DNA of 64,000 nt from Sphingobacterium sp. LZ7M1 (GCF_024296865.1 NZ_CP101134.1:1178001-1242000), one strand, 5' to 3'. Positions 1 through 9,092 are shown, numbered from the stretch's first letter. Notes: generated by a model from the sequence alone, not told the origin. A program made the numbers and translations.

Positions 1-750
1 ATCGTGCTGACTGGCGTGAATATCGGTGACTACGGCATCCGTGACGGCAAGCGCCAAGATCGCTTCGTGGATCTGGTGAAAGCATTGGATGAGGTGGAAG
101 GAATCGATAGGATCCGTATTTCTAGCATTGAACCCAACCTATTGACCAATGAGATCATCGAATTTGTAGCACAGTCCAAAAGGTTTGTGCCACATTTCCA
201 CATGCCCCTACAGTCAGGTAACAATAAGGTCCTAGCACAAATGAGACGCCGATACAAACGTGAACTGTATAGCGAACGCGTTGCTAAGATCAAATCTCTG
301 ATGCCTAACTGCTGTATCGGGGTGGATGTTATCGTCGGTTTCCCAGGAGAGACCCGTGAGGATTTTATAGATACATACAACTTCTTGAATGAGATGGATA
401 CCTCTTACCTGCATGTATTCACCTATTCAGAACGTGAAAATACCATTGCCGCTCAAATGGAAGGTGCCGTACCGGGTGCCCAGCGAAGCGATAGAAGCAA
501 GATGTTGCATATCCTTTCAGAAAAGAAACGTAGAGCCTTCTACGAATCGCAGTTAGGCTCTATCGATGAGGTTCTGTTTGAAGGTGATATCAAAGATGGT
601 TATATGCATGGCTTCTCCAAGAACTATGTGAAAGTGCGTACGCCTTATGATCCTTTGTTGGTAAACGAGGTTGTTCCCGTTAAGTTCATTTCCATTTCTG
701 AAAATGGGGATGTGGATATCGAGGAATTGCCAGAGGTATTAGCGCATTAA
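1..750 (+). CDS. mtaB: tRNA methylthiotransferase MtaB-like, C-terminal part (5' end cut by the window)
   Basis: This is the C-terminal ~249 residues of a MiaB/RimO/MtaB-family radical-SAM methylthiotransferase, entering the window in frame 1 and ending at TAA 748-750. The first visible residues, IVLTGVNIGDYG, match the MtaB version of this conserved motif (MiaB and RimO differ here). Later GVDVIVGFPGETREDF and YSERENTIAA are standard family motifs, and the last ~65 residues are TRAM-like (RNA binding). MtaB adds a methylthio group to t6A37 in tRNAs decoding ANN codons. The CxxxCxxC cluster that binds the radical-SAM [4Fe-4S] would lie upstream and cannot be checked. Family certain, MtaB subtype likely. 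Confidence 0.85.
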   Translation: MVLTGVNIGDYGIRDGKRQDRFVDLVKALDEVEGIDRIRISSIEPNLLTNEIIEFVAQSKRFVPHFHMPLQSGNNKVLAQMRRRYKRELYSERVAKIKSLMPNCCIGVDVIVGFPGETREDFIDTYNFLNEMDTSYLHVFTYSERENTIAAQMEGAVPGAQRSDRSKMLHILSEKKRRAFYESQLGSIDEVLFEGDIKDGYMHGFSKNYVKVRTPYDPLLVNEVVPVKFISISENGDVDIEELPEVLAH

Positions 751-783
751 TCGGATAGTATACCCCAATTTTTTTTGGTTTTA

Positions 784-898
784 TTCTGACTTTGTTCGAG
801 TCTCATTCGAGACATATTCGGAAACGTTCGGATTGGATAGAATTATTTCTAACCATTTCCCGAATGTGTCTCGAAGCAATCTCGAATAAGGTCAAGAT
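784..898. repeat. TCGA-rich intergenic inverted repeat, copy 1
   Basis: A long imperfect palindrome: left arm 784-821 and right arm 859-898, with about three quarters of positions complementary. It contains repeated CTCGAA/TTCGAG words and a TTGGATAGAATTATT word in the loop. The same words in the same order occur again at 32567-32680. It lies between mtaB (+) and the PiT gene (-), so it could act as a bidirectional terminator, but the shared sequence points to a dispersed repeat family. Confidence 0.7.
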
Positions 899-997
899 TT
901 AGACCTTTCCTTTTGGTCTAAATCCTGCCTTTTCTTTAGCTGTTTTTGGGTCCTTTTTTATGGGGAATAATTACTTGCCTGAGTTGAATTTGAGCTG

Positions 998-3265
998 CTA
1001 AGCATTTCTTCTTCTGAAGCTGTCAAACTCTTTGTGAAGTCGCATCAACTTGAAGGTTGAACTGATCAGCTCATTGGTTTCGAGAAGAATGGAGAAATAC
1101 AGTCTACTGTTCTTAGGACTGTTTTCAGAAGTCCTGATACGGTCTATCTGTTTGTCCAATAGATTGTTGATGTATTCTTGGATATCTTCTCTTTCTTTAA
1201 TGATCTCATCAATCTTACTGAAATCCAGTCGTTTATAGGTCATGTTGATTTTTGAGAACCATTCAGCGATTCTTTCCACCACATATTTTAAGTCTTTTGC
1301 CTGACTGATCTTCAGCGGTTTGTGGTTATTGTCCACATGCGACATGGCATTGGAGTTGATGACCGCTACGTTTTCTACCATATCCTGTTGATAACCTAAG
1401 GATATGATATAATAACGGCTTCCCTTCACGGAATTATCATCCAAACTACGGATATAATCATACATCGCGTTGTTGGTTGAGTTCAGGTCGTTCTGCAGTT
1501 TCTTGATCAACTTTTTATTGCTTGTCAGGGCATCCAGGTCTTCCTTGATCAGGGAGTCTATGGCTTCCTTGAAGAATAGGTTGGTCTTGGAGAACGTTTC
1601 ACTGATCTGTTGGGCAGAGGTTTCAATTACCTGCTGTAGACCGATGATATCGCCTTTTTCCAGGTTCAGTTCCTGTAATGCCTTTGCCTTGATCTTGCGG
1701 TCATGGCTCTTTGCATTTCTATAAAGCAATAGGGCAAGTACGATCAGGGAGATCACAAAAGTGACGATTCCGCCAATCTTTAGGAAGAACGCGAAGATTA
1801 CCGCTCCCGCGAATGCACAACCCGCAGTCACAAACCAACCGCCGATAACGTGGAATACTCCCGAAACCCTATAAACTGCACTCTCACGGCCCCATGCACG
1901 GTCTGCAAAGGCAGTACCCATGGCCACCATAAAGGTTACATAGGTGGTCGAAAGGGGAAGTTTCATGGATGTACCTAGGGCGATCAGGCTGGAAGCAACC
2001 ATCAGGTTGACCGAAGCGCGGATCATATCAAACATTGGTTCATCTTTTGACTTCTTTTTCTTTCTATGGGCAGTTAACAGTGGGTTTTCAAATTTTTTGT
2101 CCAAACTTGCCTGCAAGGTCCTCGGCATCAGGTAAGTCAAACCTGAACCAAGTTTGATAAATCCTCTTACAATGCTACGGGATAGCATATTGGATTTAAA
2201 TTTCTCGTTACCATCACCTTGATTGGAAAGGCTCATTTCCGTCTCAATAACGGTTTTGGCCTTTTTGGAGGTCCATAAGGTAATGACCATTACGATACCT
2301 GCGGTTAATAAGATCCAGGTAGGGGCAACTATATCACTGGATGCCAATGCATCCATCATATAGTTGTCCGGGTCGGCGCCAGGGATCGATTGGAAGAACT
2401 CTACCGATTGAGCTGCGGCTACTGGTACACCGATAAAGTTTACCAAGTCGTTCCCCGCGAATGAAAGCGCTAACGCAAAGGTTCCAATTCCAATGATCAC
2501 CTTCAGGATATTATATCCCAACAGGTTAATGATGTAGCTTAGGATGGTGAAGACTACAAATGATCCACCCAATAGGAGCAATTCATGCGTCTGAACCCAG
2601 TCTTTGACATCTGAACCAATGAACGATACACCTTTCATCCCTTTGATCAGGATAAAATAAGAGATAGAAGCCATGGCAATTCCCCCAAAGAAAACCCCAA
2701 TGGTCTTTAGTTTCTTTTCAAACTGGAAAGTGAACAGGACCCTGGAAATATACTGTACAGCCATACCGACCGTAAAGGAAATGACGACGGAGAGTAAGAT
2801 ACTGTAGACAATCTCAGAGGCTTTTTCTGTATTGATATAGGTAGAAAGGGTAGACCAATCTCCGTTCTTAATAGCGATATTATAGATAGCCAAACAGATC
2901 GCAGCACCTAAGAGCTCGAACACGATGGATACCGTGGTTGAAGTTGGCAGGCCGAAATAGTTAAAGACATCCAATAGAATGATATCCGTAATCATGACGG
3001 CGAGGAATATGGTTATTACATCATCAAAAGAGAATTTACTGGGGACATAGATCCCGCTCCTGGCGATTTCCATCATACCGCTCGAAAAGACCGATCCAAA
3101 AAGGATCCCCAAACTGGCAATGATCATGATGCTTTTGAAAGGGATGGCTTTTGATCCAATGGCTGAATTCAGGAAGTTTACAGCATCGTTACTAACACCG
3201 ACCATCAGGTCTATGATTGCCAGGACAGCAAGCGTGATGAGTACGAGATAAAGGTAGTTCTCCAT
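998..3265 (-). CDS. PiT-family inorganic phosphate transporter with C-terminal PhoU-like domain
   Basis: A 755-residue membrane protein of the PiT family, which imports inorganic phosphate using a cation gradient. The N-terminal segment holds GVSNDAVNFLNSAIGSKA (residues ~23-40), the hallmark of this family, and a second copy of the duplicated motif, AGNDLVNFIGVPVAA, occurs near residue 270. About ten or more hydrophobic segments run to about residue 525. The last ~220 residues are soluble and helical, resembling PhoU/DUF47 regulators that in other genomes are separate genes next to pit. Length 755 against ~400-500 for a plain PiT fits a transporter-regulator fusion, common in Bacteroidota. 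Transcribed alone, leftward. Substrate is from family knowledge. Confidence 0.9.
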   Translation of the reverse strand: MENYLYLVLITLAVLAIIDLMVGVSNDAVNFLNSAIGSKAIPFKSIMIIASLGILFGSVFSSGMMEIARSGIYVPSKFSFDDVITIFLAVMITDIILLDVFNYFGLPTSTTVSIVFELLGAAICLAIYNIAIKNGDWSTLSTYINTEKASEIVYSILLSVVISFTVGMAVQYISRVLFTFQFEKKLKTIGVFFGGIAMASISYFILIKGMKGVSFIGSDVKDWVQTHELLLLGGSFVVFTILSYIINLLGYNILKVIIGIGTFALALSFAGNDLVNFIGVPVAAAQSVEFFQSIPGADPDNYMMDALASSDIVAPTWILLTAGIVMVITLWTSKKAKTVIETEMSLSNQGDGNEKFKSNMLSRSIVRGFIKLGSGLTYLMPRTLQASLDKKFENPLLTAHRKKKKSKDEPMFDMIRASVNLMVASSLIALGTSMKLPLSTTYVTFMVAMGTAFADRAWGRESAVYRVSGVFHVIGGWFVTAGCAFAGAVIFAFFLKIGGIVTFVISLIVLALLLYRNAKSHDRKIKAKALQELNLEKGDIIGLQQVIETSAQQISETFSKTNLFFKEAIDSLIKEDLDALTSNKKLIKKLQNDLNSTNNAMYDYIRSLDDNSVKGSRYYIISLGYQQDMVENVAVINSNAMSHVDNNHKPLKISQAKDLKYVVERIAEWFSKINMTYKRLDFSKIDEIIKEREDIQEYINNLLDKQIDRIRTSENSPKNSRLYFSILLETNELISSTFKLMRLHKEFDSFRRRNA

Positions 3266-3361
3266 AATGTATATGTTTTCAATCTAGATTGTTATGGGTG
3301 ATCAGACTAAAACTGAAATATAATTTCTAAAACTGCAAGTATAGGGTAAAAACCTTAAAAT

Positions 3362-4252
3362 TTAGCTATTTGTTTTCAAATTATTCTTCCAGAATATCGT
3401 TAAAAGAATAAAAATAACGCCTATCCATTTGACCCAGCTGACCGACTCTTGCAGGACCAGGTAAGACATACAGACGGCTACCGGGAGCTCTACGGCACTT
3501 AGTACGGCGCCAAGGGAATACCCCACTTTAGGCATGCCGTAAGCAAAGAGCAACGGTGGAATGACCGTTCCGAAGATGGACAGCAACATGCCATAAGGTA
3601 AAATTCCCATGAACGTTTCGCTGCCGAACAAACTGAAGGGTTGTAAGGTGACCATAATCAGGAATAAGGCACCACTGATCATCATGGCGCTTTTATGGAT
3701 CGGATGGTAATCATTGCCCACACGGCCGTTGACAATCATAAAGACAGAGTAGGCGGTTGCAGCAAGCATGCCGTACCCGATCCCCAGTAAAGAAAAGGAT
3801 TCCAAAGGTTCCTCGATCATGCCAGTAGCGAAGACCGTACCGGCAAGGATGGCAATGATAACGATGATTTGGCTAAGCTGAGGTTTTACCTTGAAGAAAA
3901 TCAGTTCGATAATCTGTCCGATCCAGATGTATTGCATCAGGAGGACGATGGCCAAGGAAGCTGGGACCAGTTCTACACATTTATAGTACAATATGCTGAC
4001 CATGCCCGTACTTACCCCACTCAGGTAAATTTTCCATTTAGGGCTTAATGGGGTCTGGGATTTCTTTTGTTGTTGGGAGTTTTTTATGAGGAGCCAAGCT
4101 AGCCAAAGAAAGACAACCCCTAATAGTGCTTGAATCCCTGTGACTTCGCCAAGGTTATAACCTTGTGCATAGGCTTTTTTAACAAAGGTGGATAGAATTC
4201 CGAAGCTCGCGGCTCCAAGGAATACGGCTATTGCGCCTTTTGTTTTATTCAT
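3362..4252 (-). CDS. EamA/DMT-family transporter
   Basis: A 296-residue integral membrane protein of the drug/metabolite transporter superfamily (EamA), with about ten hydrophobic helices in two repeats; members export amino acids, metabolites or drugs. I chose the start at 4252 (MNKTKGAIAVFLGAASFG), not the longer frame to 4327: the extra 25 residues are not family-like and a perfect -7 box (TACTTTTG, minus strand) at 4264-4257 lies inside them. The mRNA would then be leaderless or nearly so. Single-gene unit; substrate unknown. Confidence 0.85.
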   Translation of the reverse strand: MNKTKGAIAVFLGAASFGILSTFVKKAYAQGYNLGEVTGIQALLGVVFLWLAWLLIKNSQQQKKSQTPLSPKWKIYLSGVSTGMVSILYYKCVELVPASLAIVLLMQYIWIGQIIELIFFKVKPQLSQIIVIIAILAGTVFATGMIEEPLESFSLLGIGYGMLAATAYSVFMIVNGRVGNDYHPIHKSAMMISGALFLIMVTLQPFSLFGSETFMGILPYGMLLSIFGTVIPPLLFAYGMPKVGYSLGAVLSAVELPVAVCMSYLVLQESVSWVKWIGVIFILLTIFWKNNLKTNS

Positions 4253-4256
4253 GGCG

Positions 4257-4264
4257 CAAAAGTA
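4257..4264 (-). promoter_or_regulatory. -7 promoter element of the EamA gene
   Basis: The minus strand reads TACTTTTG, an exact TAnnTTTG match for the Bacteroidota primary sigma factor. It lies only 4 bases before the chosen ATG, implying a nearly leaderless transcript. I see no clear -33 TTTG at the right distance. Confidence 0.5.
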
Positions 4265-4513
4265 AATTAAATAAGTACTATGCGCTAAGGATAAAAACAG
4301 TTGATGACACAGAAAAGACAAATCCATTCGTACAGGTAAAAATTAGCGCGCATAAAATTTGGTTGTCGTGACAAATAATTTCCGTTCAAATCCTGTTTTT
4401 AAGGATTAATAACCTATATTGTATGGCTTTGGCAATAAAGTAAGTCACATTTGTGGAAAAAAACAGGTGGGCTTTGATGGAATAGCTTGATATTTTTGGT
4501 TTGGAGGTTTTGG

Positions 4514-5101
4514 ATGAAGATTAATTACAGCTTATTACTTTTTCTTTTGGCGGCGGTCTTGTTGAGTTCCTGTGGGGCGAAGCGAAAAACTGCCGGAGGA
4601 GGTTCTTATGGAAATGTAAAGCCCAAGAAGGGAGCTCCAATTTCGGATGCCAGTGATGCCAGAGGGGTGGAGTATTCTGGGAACAAGCTGGAAAACTATG
4701 CCGAGTTGTTGGGCGTGAAGACCAAGGATCTCGATAACAAGAACCTATACCTAATGATCGATGAATGGATGGGCACGCCGCACCGAATGGGGGGTATGGA
4801 TAAACGCGGGGTGGACTGTTCGGGTTTTGTGACCCTGATGTACGATAGGATCTATGGCAAGGAGCTGCCACGAACTTCAAGGGACATGGCTGACAATGTG
4901 AAGCGGAAGTATGAGAAGCAATTGAAGGAGGGGGATCTGGTGTTCTTTTCCTTTGGCGGTCGGAATATCGACCATGTGGGTATTTACCTGCACAATGGCA
5001 AGTTTGTGCATGTATCCACGCGCAAAGGTGTTATCATCTCCAACCTGAACGATAGTTGGTATTATAAATATTTCAAGCGCAGCGGAACGCCAAAGAGTTA
5101 G
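4514..5101 (+). CDS. NlpC/P60 cell-wall hydrolase, lipoprotein
   Basis: A 195-residue NlpC/P60 protein, a cysteine peptidase family that cleaves D-Glu/meso-diaminopimelate bonds in peptidoglycan stem peptides. The ATG at 4514 gives a lipoprotein signal with lipobox LLSSC (Cys ~19), so it is likely anchored in the outer membrane facing the periplasm; a GGAGG precedes it by a few bases. The catalytic triad is visible: Cys102 in VDCSGF, His154 in IDHVGIY and His166 in FVHVST. An earlier in-frame start (4487) would bury the signal peptide. Single gene. Confidence 0.88.
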   Translation: MKINYSLLLFLLAAVLLSSCGAKRKTAGGGSYGNVKPKKGAPISDASDARGVEYSGNKLENYAELLGVKTKDLDNKNLYLMIDEWMGTPHRMGGMDKRGVDCSGFVTLMYDRIYGKELPRTSRDMADNVKRKYEKQLKEGDLVFFSFGGRNIDHVGIYLHNGKFVHVSTRKGVIISNLNDSWYYKYFKRSGTPKS

Positions 5102-5181
5102 TGGCTGCTGTTTTATGACAGTATTATGTCCGATATTCGGCTTTATTCTCAAATTAGCCTGTTAAAATCTGTACAAATCCC

Positions 5182-5189
5182 TATTTTTG
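5182..5189 (+). promoter_or_regulatory. -7 promoter element before the 5210 gene
   Basis: TATTTTTG matches TAnnTTTG exactly, 20 bases before the ATG at 5210. No convincing -33 element is seen. Confidence 0.45.
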
Positions 5190-5209
5190 TGCACATTTTA
5201 TAGCATATC

Positions 5210-5710
5210 ATGTCAGAAAAAACTAAAAAGATTTTCTTAGGGCTATGTGTAGTAGTTCCATTCTTAATTTACTGTGTTTATTACTATTCGGCAATGGTGA
5301 AAAACGCACCATACCGTTATTCAGATTTCGATCATATCGAAATTACCTATGGATTTCCAGATTCCATGCTGAACCATTTCAATTCCAAGACACAGGAATA
5401 TGATTACCTTACAAAAGACAACAAGTTGGTAAAGGATAGCTTGAAACTTCGTGACAATGACCTGTTGTATCTGCACAGGAAAGCGCAGGAGTTGGGCTTC
5501 TGGAATTTACCGGACGATATGACGGTGGACCTCAGCAAGAGACCGGCTGGCGAGCGCAAGCCAAGGTACAAGCTGACCTTCGCCTATAAAGAAAAAACGA
5601 AGACTGTAACCTTTGATCCGGATTATCCGGGGCCAGACAAAATGGTCGAAGCGGGCCGTACCACGATCGATGAGGTGGTAAGGATGTTGGCGACGGCAAA
5701 GGCGAGATAA
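5210..5710 (+). CDS. Membrane-anchored protein of unknown function
   Basis: A 166-residue protein I cannot assign to a named family. One hydrophobic segment (residues ~9-28) should anchor it in the inner membrane, with the rest, mixed alpha/beta and rich in charged residues, on the periplasmic side. It has its own -7 box 20 bases upstream and no operon partner within 250 bases on either side. Start ATG at 5210 is supported by the promoter distance. Nothing in the sequence indicates a catalytic role. Confidence 0.7.
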   Translation: MSEKTKKIFLGLCVVVPFLIYCVYYYSAMVKNAPYRYSDFDHIEITYGFPDSMLNHFNSKTQEYDYLTKDNKLVKDSLKLRDNDLLYLHRKAQELGFWNLPDDMTVDLSKRPAGERKPRYKLTFAYKEKTKTVTFDPDYPGPDKMVEAGRTTIDEVVRMLATAKAR

Positions 5711-6025
5711 AAGGAAATTTATTATTTAATTTTCTCTTAACAGTAACTTTAACCAATAGCCCTACTTTTGAGTCAAGTAATTTGTTTCAATAAATTGTTT
5801 GGTGATTTAAAGGTTATTAGGTAAAACAATTAAGAAAAAGGGTCGATGTGATATCGGTCCTTTTTTTTTATTTATTGAATCTCGATTAATCCCCTGTAAA
5901 CTAAAAAGATGCTCTGTTCCCTTTTGGAAAAAAGGATGACTTCCATTTTTGTGGCGATAATCCTACCATTATTTTATGAGGTAATTATTGATATTAATTG
6001 TTAATTTGTGTCCAAATAATAAATT
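5711..6025. other. Intergenic region before aquaporin, with possible small transcript
   Basis: 315 bases without a protein gene. It holds a TACTTTTG -7 match at 5763-5770, a terminator hairpin with T-run at 5838-5869, and a weak promoter-like pair (TTTTTG at 5946-5951, TATTTTAT at 5970-5977) ahead of the aquaporin gene. The first two could bound a ~95-nt RNA (see findings). Confidence 0.4.
5838..5869 (+). terminator. Rho-independent terminator
   Basis: Arms 5838-5847 and 5853-5862 pair over 10 positions (two as G-U) around a 5-base loop, followed by nine T residues. It is 128 bases past the 5210 gene, so it either ends a long 3' UTR or a separate small RNA. Confidence 0.65.
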
Positions 6026-6751
6026 ATGGAAACAAAAACATTATCTAAATTCATTGCTGAACTGATTGGAACATTCGGTTTGGTATTGTTTGGCTGTGGT
6101 GCTGCAGCTGTTGCCGGAGGTGATACGCTAGCGCATACATCTGGCCTAGGGTTATTGGGGATTTCCTTGGCTTTCGGTTTATCCGTGGTAGTTTTCGCCT
6201 ATGCAATTGGCGGCGTATCGGGTTGTCATATCAATCCGGCGGTTACCTTGGGTGTCCTGGTCTCGGGAAGGATGTCTGGAAAGGATGCTATAGTTTATAT
6301 TGCTGCCCAGGTATTGGGTGGTATCTTAGGAGCCTTTGTGTTGAAGACCATTTTGTCGGGTCAGATTGCTGGTTTCAGCGCTGGCGAATGGGCGTATGGG
6401 TCGAATGGCTGGGGCGCAGGTTATCAGAATGAGTATGGAATGATGGCAGCATTTATTACCGAAACGGTATTGACAGCCCTGTTCCTGTTCGTTATTCTGG
6501 GCACCACATCAAAACTTGGAAATGGAACGATGGCTGGTTTGGCTATCGGTTTTTCCTTGGTTTTGATCCACATGGTTGCTATTCCTATCACAGGGACTTC
6601 AGTGAATCCTGCTAGAAGCCTTGGACCTGCGATCTTTGCAGGTGGAAATGCAATTTCTCAAGTTTGGTTGTTCTTGGTCGCTCCGTTTGTTGGTGCAGTA
6701 ATCGGTGCCGTACTGTGGAGATTGGTGCAGAACGAACCGAAAAGTGCGTAA
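6026..6751 (+). CDS. aqpZ: Aquaporin (MIP family)
   Basis: A 241-residue major intrinsic protein, a channel for water or small neutral solutes across the inner membrane. Both signature NPA motifs are present: NPA at residues 70-72 (CHINPAVTLG) and NPA at 194-196 (TSVNPARSLGP), with six hydrophobic helices in the usual 3+3 arrangement. The His-Ile before the first NPA and the Arg after the second are the typical pore residues; overall it resembles AqpZ more than glycerol facilitators (no NPARD). It stands alone and is closed by a strong terminator. Confidence 0.9.
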   Translation: METKTLSKFIAELIGTFGLVLFGCGAAAVAGGDTLAHTSGLGLLGISLAFGLSVVVFAYAIGGVSGCHINPAVTLGVLVSGRMSGKDAIVYIAAQVLGGILGAFVLKTILSGQIAGFSAGEWAYGSNGWGAGYQNEYGMMAAFITETVLTALFLFVILGTTSKLGNGTMAGLAIGFSLVLIHMVAIPITGTSVNPARSLGPAIFAGGNAISQVWLFLVAPFVGAVIGAVLWRLVQNEPKSA

Positions 6752-6783
6752 TTGAAAATATTATTTTGATTAATTTAAATGAA

Positions 6784-6812
6784 AGAGTTGCTCCATTGGG
6801 CAACTCTTTTTT
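6784..6812 (+). terminator. Terminator of the aquaporin gene
   Basis: Perfect 8-bp stem AGAGTTGC (6784-6791) / GCAACTCT (6800-6807) with an 8-base loop and a following T-run, 33 bases after the stop codon. Confidence 0.85.
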
Positions 6813-6841
6813 GTGGGTAGGGGAATGGGTAGGGGATTTGA

Positions 6842-6925
6842 ACCAGGATGAAAGGGATTAGAGGATGGGCCAAGATCTGGGAGTGTACCAGGATTAAAAG
6901 GATGAGAGGATGGGCCATGATCGTA
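6842..6925. repeat. Two tandem ~40-bp imperfect repeats, 45-bp period
   Basis: Units starting at 6842 and 6887 share ACCAGGAT, a purine-rich AAAGGAT-type stretch and GAGGATGGGCCA followed by GATC. Such ACCAGGATTAAAAGGAT units look like dispersed intergenic repeats. Confidence 0.6.
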
Positions 6926-7053
6926 ACTCAAGGCTCCTTGGAGGTTAAGGGAAATGTTTTTTTGTTTTTGATTCTGAACGATCAGTGAGGAATCTGTACG
7001 GTTTTCCTTCAACATGTCCTGTCATCCTGCAGCGAAGGTGCAGGAACTGTTCG

Positions 7054-7167
7054 GCAATACAAGCTTTTATGGATTTGATCACCTTCATTGTAAAATCCCC
7101 CAACTATGTTGTACAGCAATACAAGCTTTTCTGAGTTTAATCTCCTTTCATCGTACAATCCCCCATC
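7054..7167. repeat. Imperfect direct repeat pair, 62-bp period
   Basis: Two units begin with GCAATACAAGCTTTT (7054 and 7116) and continue through a TTGATCACCTTCAT-like stretch to an AATCCCCCA word. They lie between aquaporin and dnaX and code for nothing obvious. Confidence 0.55.
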
Positions 7168-7258
7168 ATCGCTGTTCGCTCTTCATTCGCTTATCAAGAG
7201 AAATGTTTCCAAAACGGTTTTTGCTTGTGCCAAACTTTGAAAATGATTATCTTCGTGC

Positions 7259-9079
7259 ATGGATAATTTCATTGTCTCTGCGCGGAAATATAGGCCGGTC
7301 ACATTTGACTCGGTGGTAGGGCAGCAACACATTACCGGAACACTTAAGAATGCAATACATAACAACCAGTTAGCTCAGGCATTTCTGTTCTGTGGACCTC
7401 GTGGTGTTGGTAAAACTACCTGTGCCCGTATTTTGGCAAAGACAATTAACTGTGAGCATATCACGGAATCGAATGAGGCCTGTGGGCAATGTGATAGCTG
7501 TAAGTCTTTCCAGAATGGGAATTCCTTCAGTATCCATGAGCTGGATGCGGCATCCAACAACTCGGTTGACGATATCCGTTCCTTGATCGATCAGGTGAGG
7601 ATCCCACCTCAAACAGGTAAATACAAGATCTATATCATTGATGAGGTTCACATGCTTTCGCAACAGGCTTTCAATGCTTTTTTGAAAACCTTGGAAGAGC
7701 CACCTTCCTATGCGATCTTTATCTTAGCTACCACGGAAAAACATAAAATCCTTCCTACCATTCTTTCCCGTTGTCAAATCTTTGATTTCAACAGGATCAA
7801 AGTGGAGGATATGGCGAACCATCTTGCTGGCATTGCGGAAAAAGAAGCGGTGACCTATGAGATGGATGGCCTGCATGTCATTGCGCAGAAAGCTGATGGC
7901 GGTCTACGTGATGCACTTTCGATGTTTGACCAGATCGTTAGTTTTTCCAATAAGAACCTGACCTACCAAGCGGTAATCAACAATCTAAATATCTTGGATT
8001 ATGATTACTACTTCCAATTGATGGATGCCATCGCCAGACAGGATGCTGCCAATACTTTATTGATTTTTGATAAGGTGTTGAACAACGGTTTTGATGGCGG
8101 TCATTTTATCGCAGGTTTATCTTCGCACATCCGTAATCTATTGGTGAGCAAGGAGCCAAGTACCTTGAAGTTATTGGAAGTCAGTGAAAACGTGAAGAAA
8201 AGATATCTGGAACAATCACAATCGCTTTCCAGCGGTCTGTTGTTATCTGCCTTGAATATCGCAAACCAATGTGAGGTCAATTATCGCAGCAGTAAGAACC
8301 AAAGATTGCAGGTGGAGCTTTCCTTGCTGAAAATGTGCCATATTGCGAGTGCAATTCAACTAGGAGCAGAAGGTCTACCAGCATTAGCTGAATTAAAAAA
8401 AAAACTCCCTAACCCAGGTGTAAGCCCTGCTGTTGCAAATGGCTCTGGGCCAGCTGCAATGGAGAAAACTGCTTCTCAGGCTGCTCAAACCGCTGCTCAA
8501 CCTGCGGCAATGCCAAAGCCTGCGCCAAGTACTCCGGTATCCAAGCCGGCAGCTGCAAGTTCAAATCCTGTTCCAGCAACTGATACTCCTAAACCGGCCG
8601 CTAAAGGCTGGGGCAATATCAAGACTTCTATTTCCGTACCTAACCTGAATACGATCTTTGACGATAAAAAGGCAGAAGGTGACGATGAAAATGAATTGGT
8701 AGAAGGTAATGAATTCTATGAAGTTACCCAGAATGGATTTTTGAGCAAGTGGAACGAATTTGCTGAAATCCTTCGTAACGAGAGCAAGATTACCCTGTAC
8801 ACCATTATGACCTCGAATGCGCCAGTCCTGGAAGGGACGACCATCAAGGTGGAGGTTGAGAACATGGTGCAGATGGAAGAGCTTAAGTTAGGTAAGATCG
8901 ACATGCTGAATTACCTAAGGGTGCAATTGCGAAACTTCTCCCTGGATATTGACGGGGTGATGGTAGAGAAGTCCAAAGAGCGCAAACCTTATACTTCACA
9001 GGAAAAATATCAGGCCATGGTTGCCAAAAACCCGATGCTTGATGAGTTGAGAAAAACATTTGATTTGGGTTTAAGCTAA
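7259..9079 (+). CDS. dnaX: DNA polymerase III subunit gamma/tau
   Basis: A 606-residue DnaX, the ATPase of the clamp loader that places the sliding clamp at primer ends. Domain I holds Walker A GPRGVGKTT (residues 46-54), a zinc module with Cys65, 75, 78 and 81, Walker B IIDEVH (126-131) and the SRC sensor motif near 172. Residues ~390-455 are an Ala/Pro-rich linker, followed by a tau-like C-terminal domain. The ATG at 7259 gives the usual N-terminus (SARKYRPVTFDSVVGQ). I see no obvious slippery site that would yield a separate gamma form, although an A-run occurs at 8395-8404. It is a monocistronic gene followed by a promoter for the next. Confidence 0.95.
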   Translation: MDNFIVSARKYRPVTFDSVVGQQHITGTLKNAIHNNQLAQAFLFCGPRGVGKTTCARILAKTINCEHITESNEACGQCDSCKSFQNGNSFSIHELDAASNNSVDDIRSLIDQVRIPPQTGKYKIYIIDEVHMLSQQAFNAFLKTLEEPPSYAIFILATTEKHKILPTILSRCQIFDFNRIKVEDMANHLAGIAEKEAVTYEMDGLHVIAQKADGGLRDALSMFDQIVSFSNKNLTYQAVINNLNILDYDYYFQLMDAIARQDAANTLLIFDKVLNNGFDGGHFIAGLSSHIRNLLVSKEPSTLKLLEVSENVKKRYLEQSQSLSSGLLLSALNIANQCEVNYRSSKNQRLQVELSLLKMCHIASAIQLGAEGLPALAELKKKLPNPGVSPAVANGSGPAAMEKTASQAAQTAAQPAAMPKPAPSTPVSKPAAASSNPVPATDTPKPAAKGWGNIKTSISVPNLNTIFDDKKAEGDDENELVEGNEFYEVTQNGFLSKWNEFAEILRNESKITLYTIMTSNAPVLEGTTIKVEVENMVQMEELKLGKIDMLNYLRVQLRNFSLDIDGVMVEKSKERKPYTSQEKYQAMVAKNPMLDELRKTFDLGLS

Positions 9080-9092
9080 TCATTTTCTTTTC

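Larger units (their letters stand above)
6813..7258. other. Repeat-filled gap before dnaX
   Basis: About 445 bases with no convincing gene. It contains the tandem repeats at 6842-6925, a CATCCTGCAGCGAAGGTGCA word at 7023-7042 resembling widespread CATCCTG intergenic repeats, and a second pair of imperfect direct repeats (7054-7105 and 7116-7167, 62-bp period). Short reading frames here look like chance products of the repeats. Confidence 0.5.

Noticed and set aside
6842..7167. Possible CRISPR array
   Set aside because: Only two units per repeat, imperfect, with no unique spacers of constant length and no cas genes.
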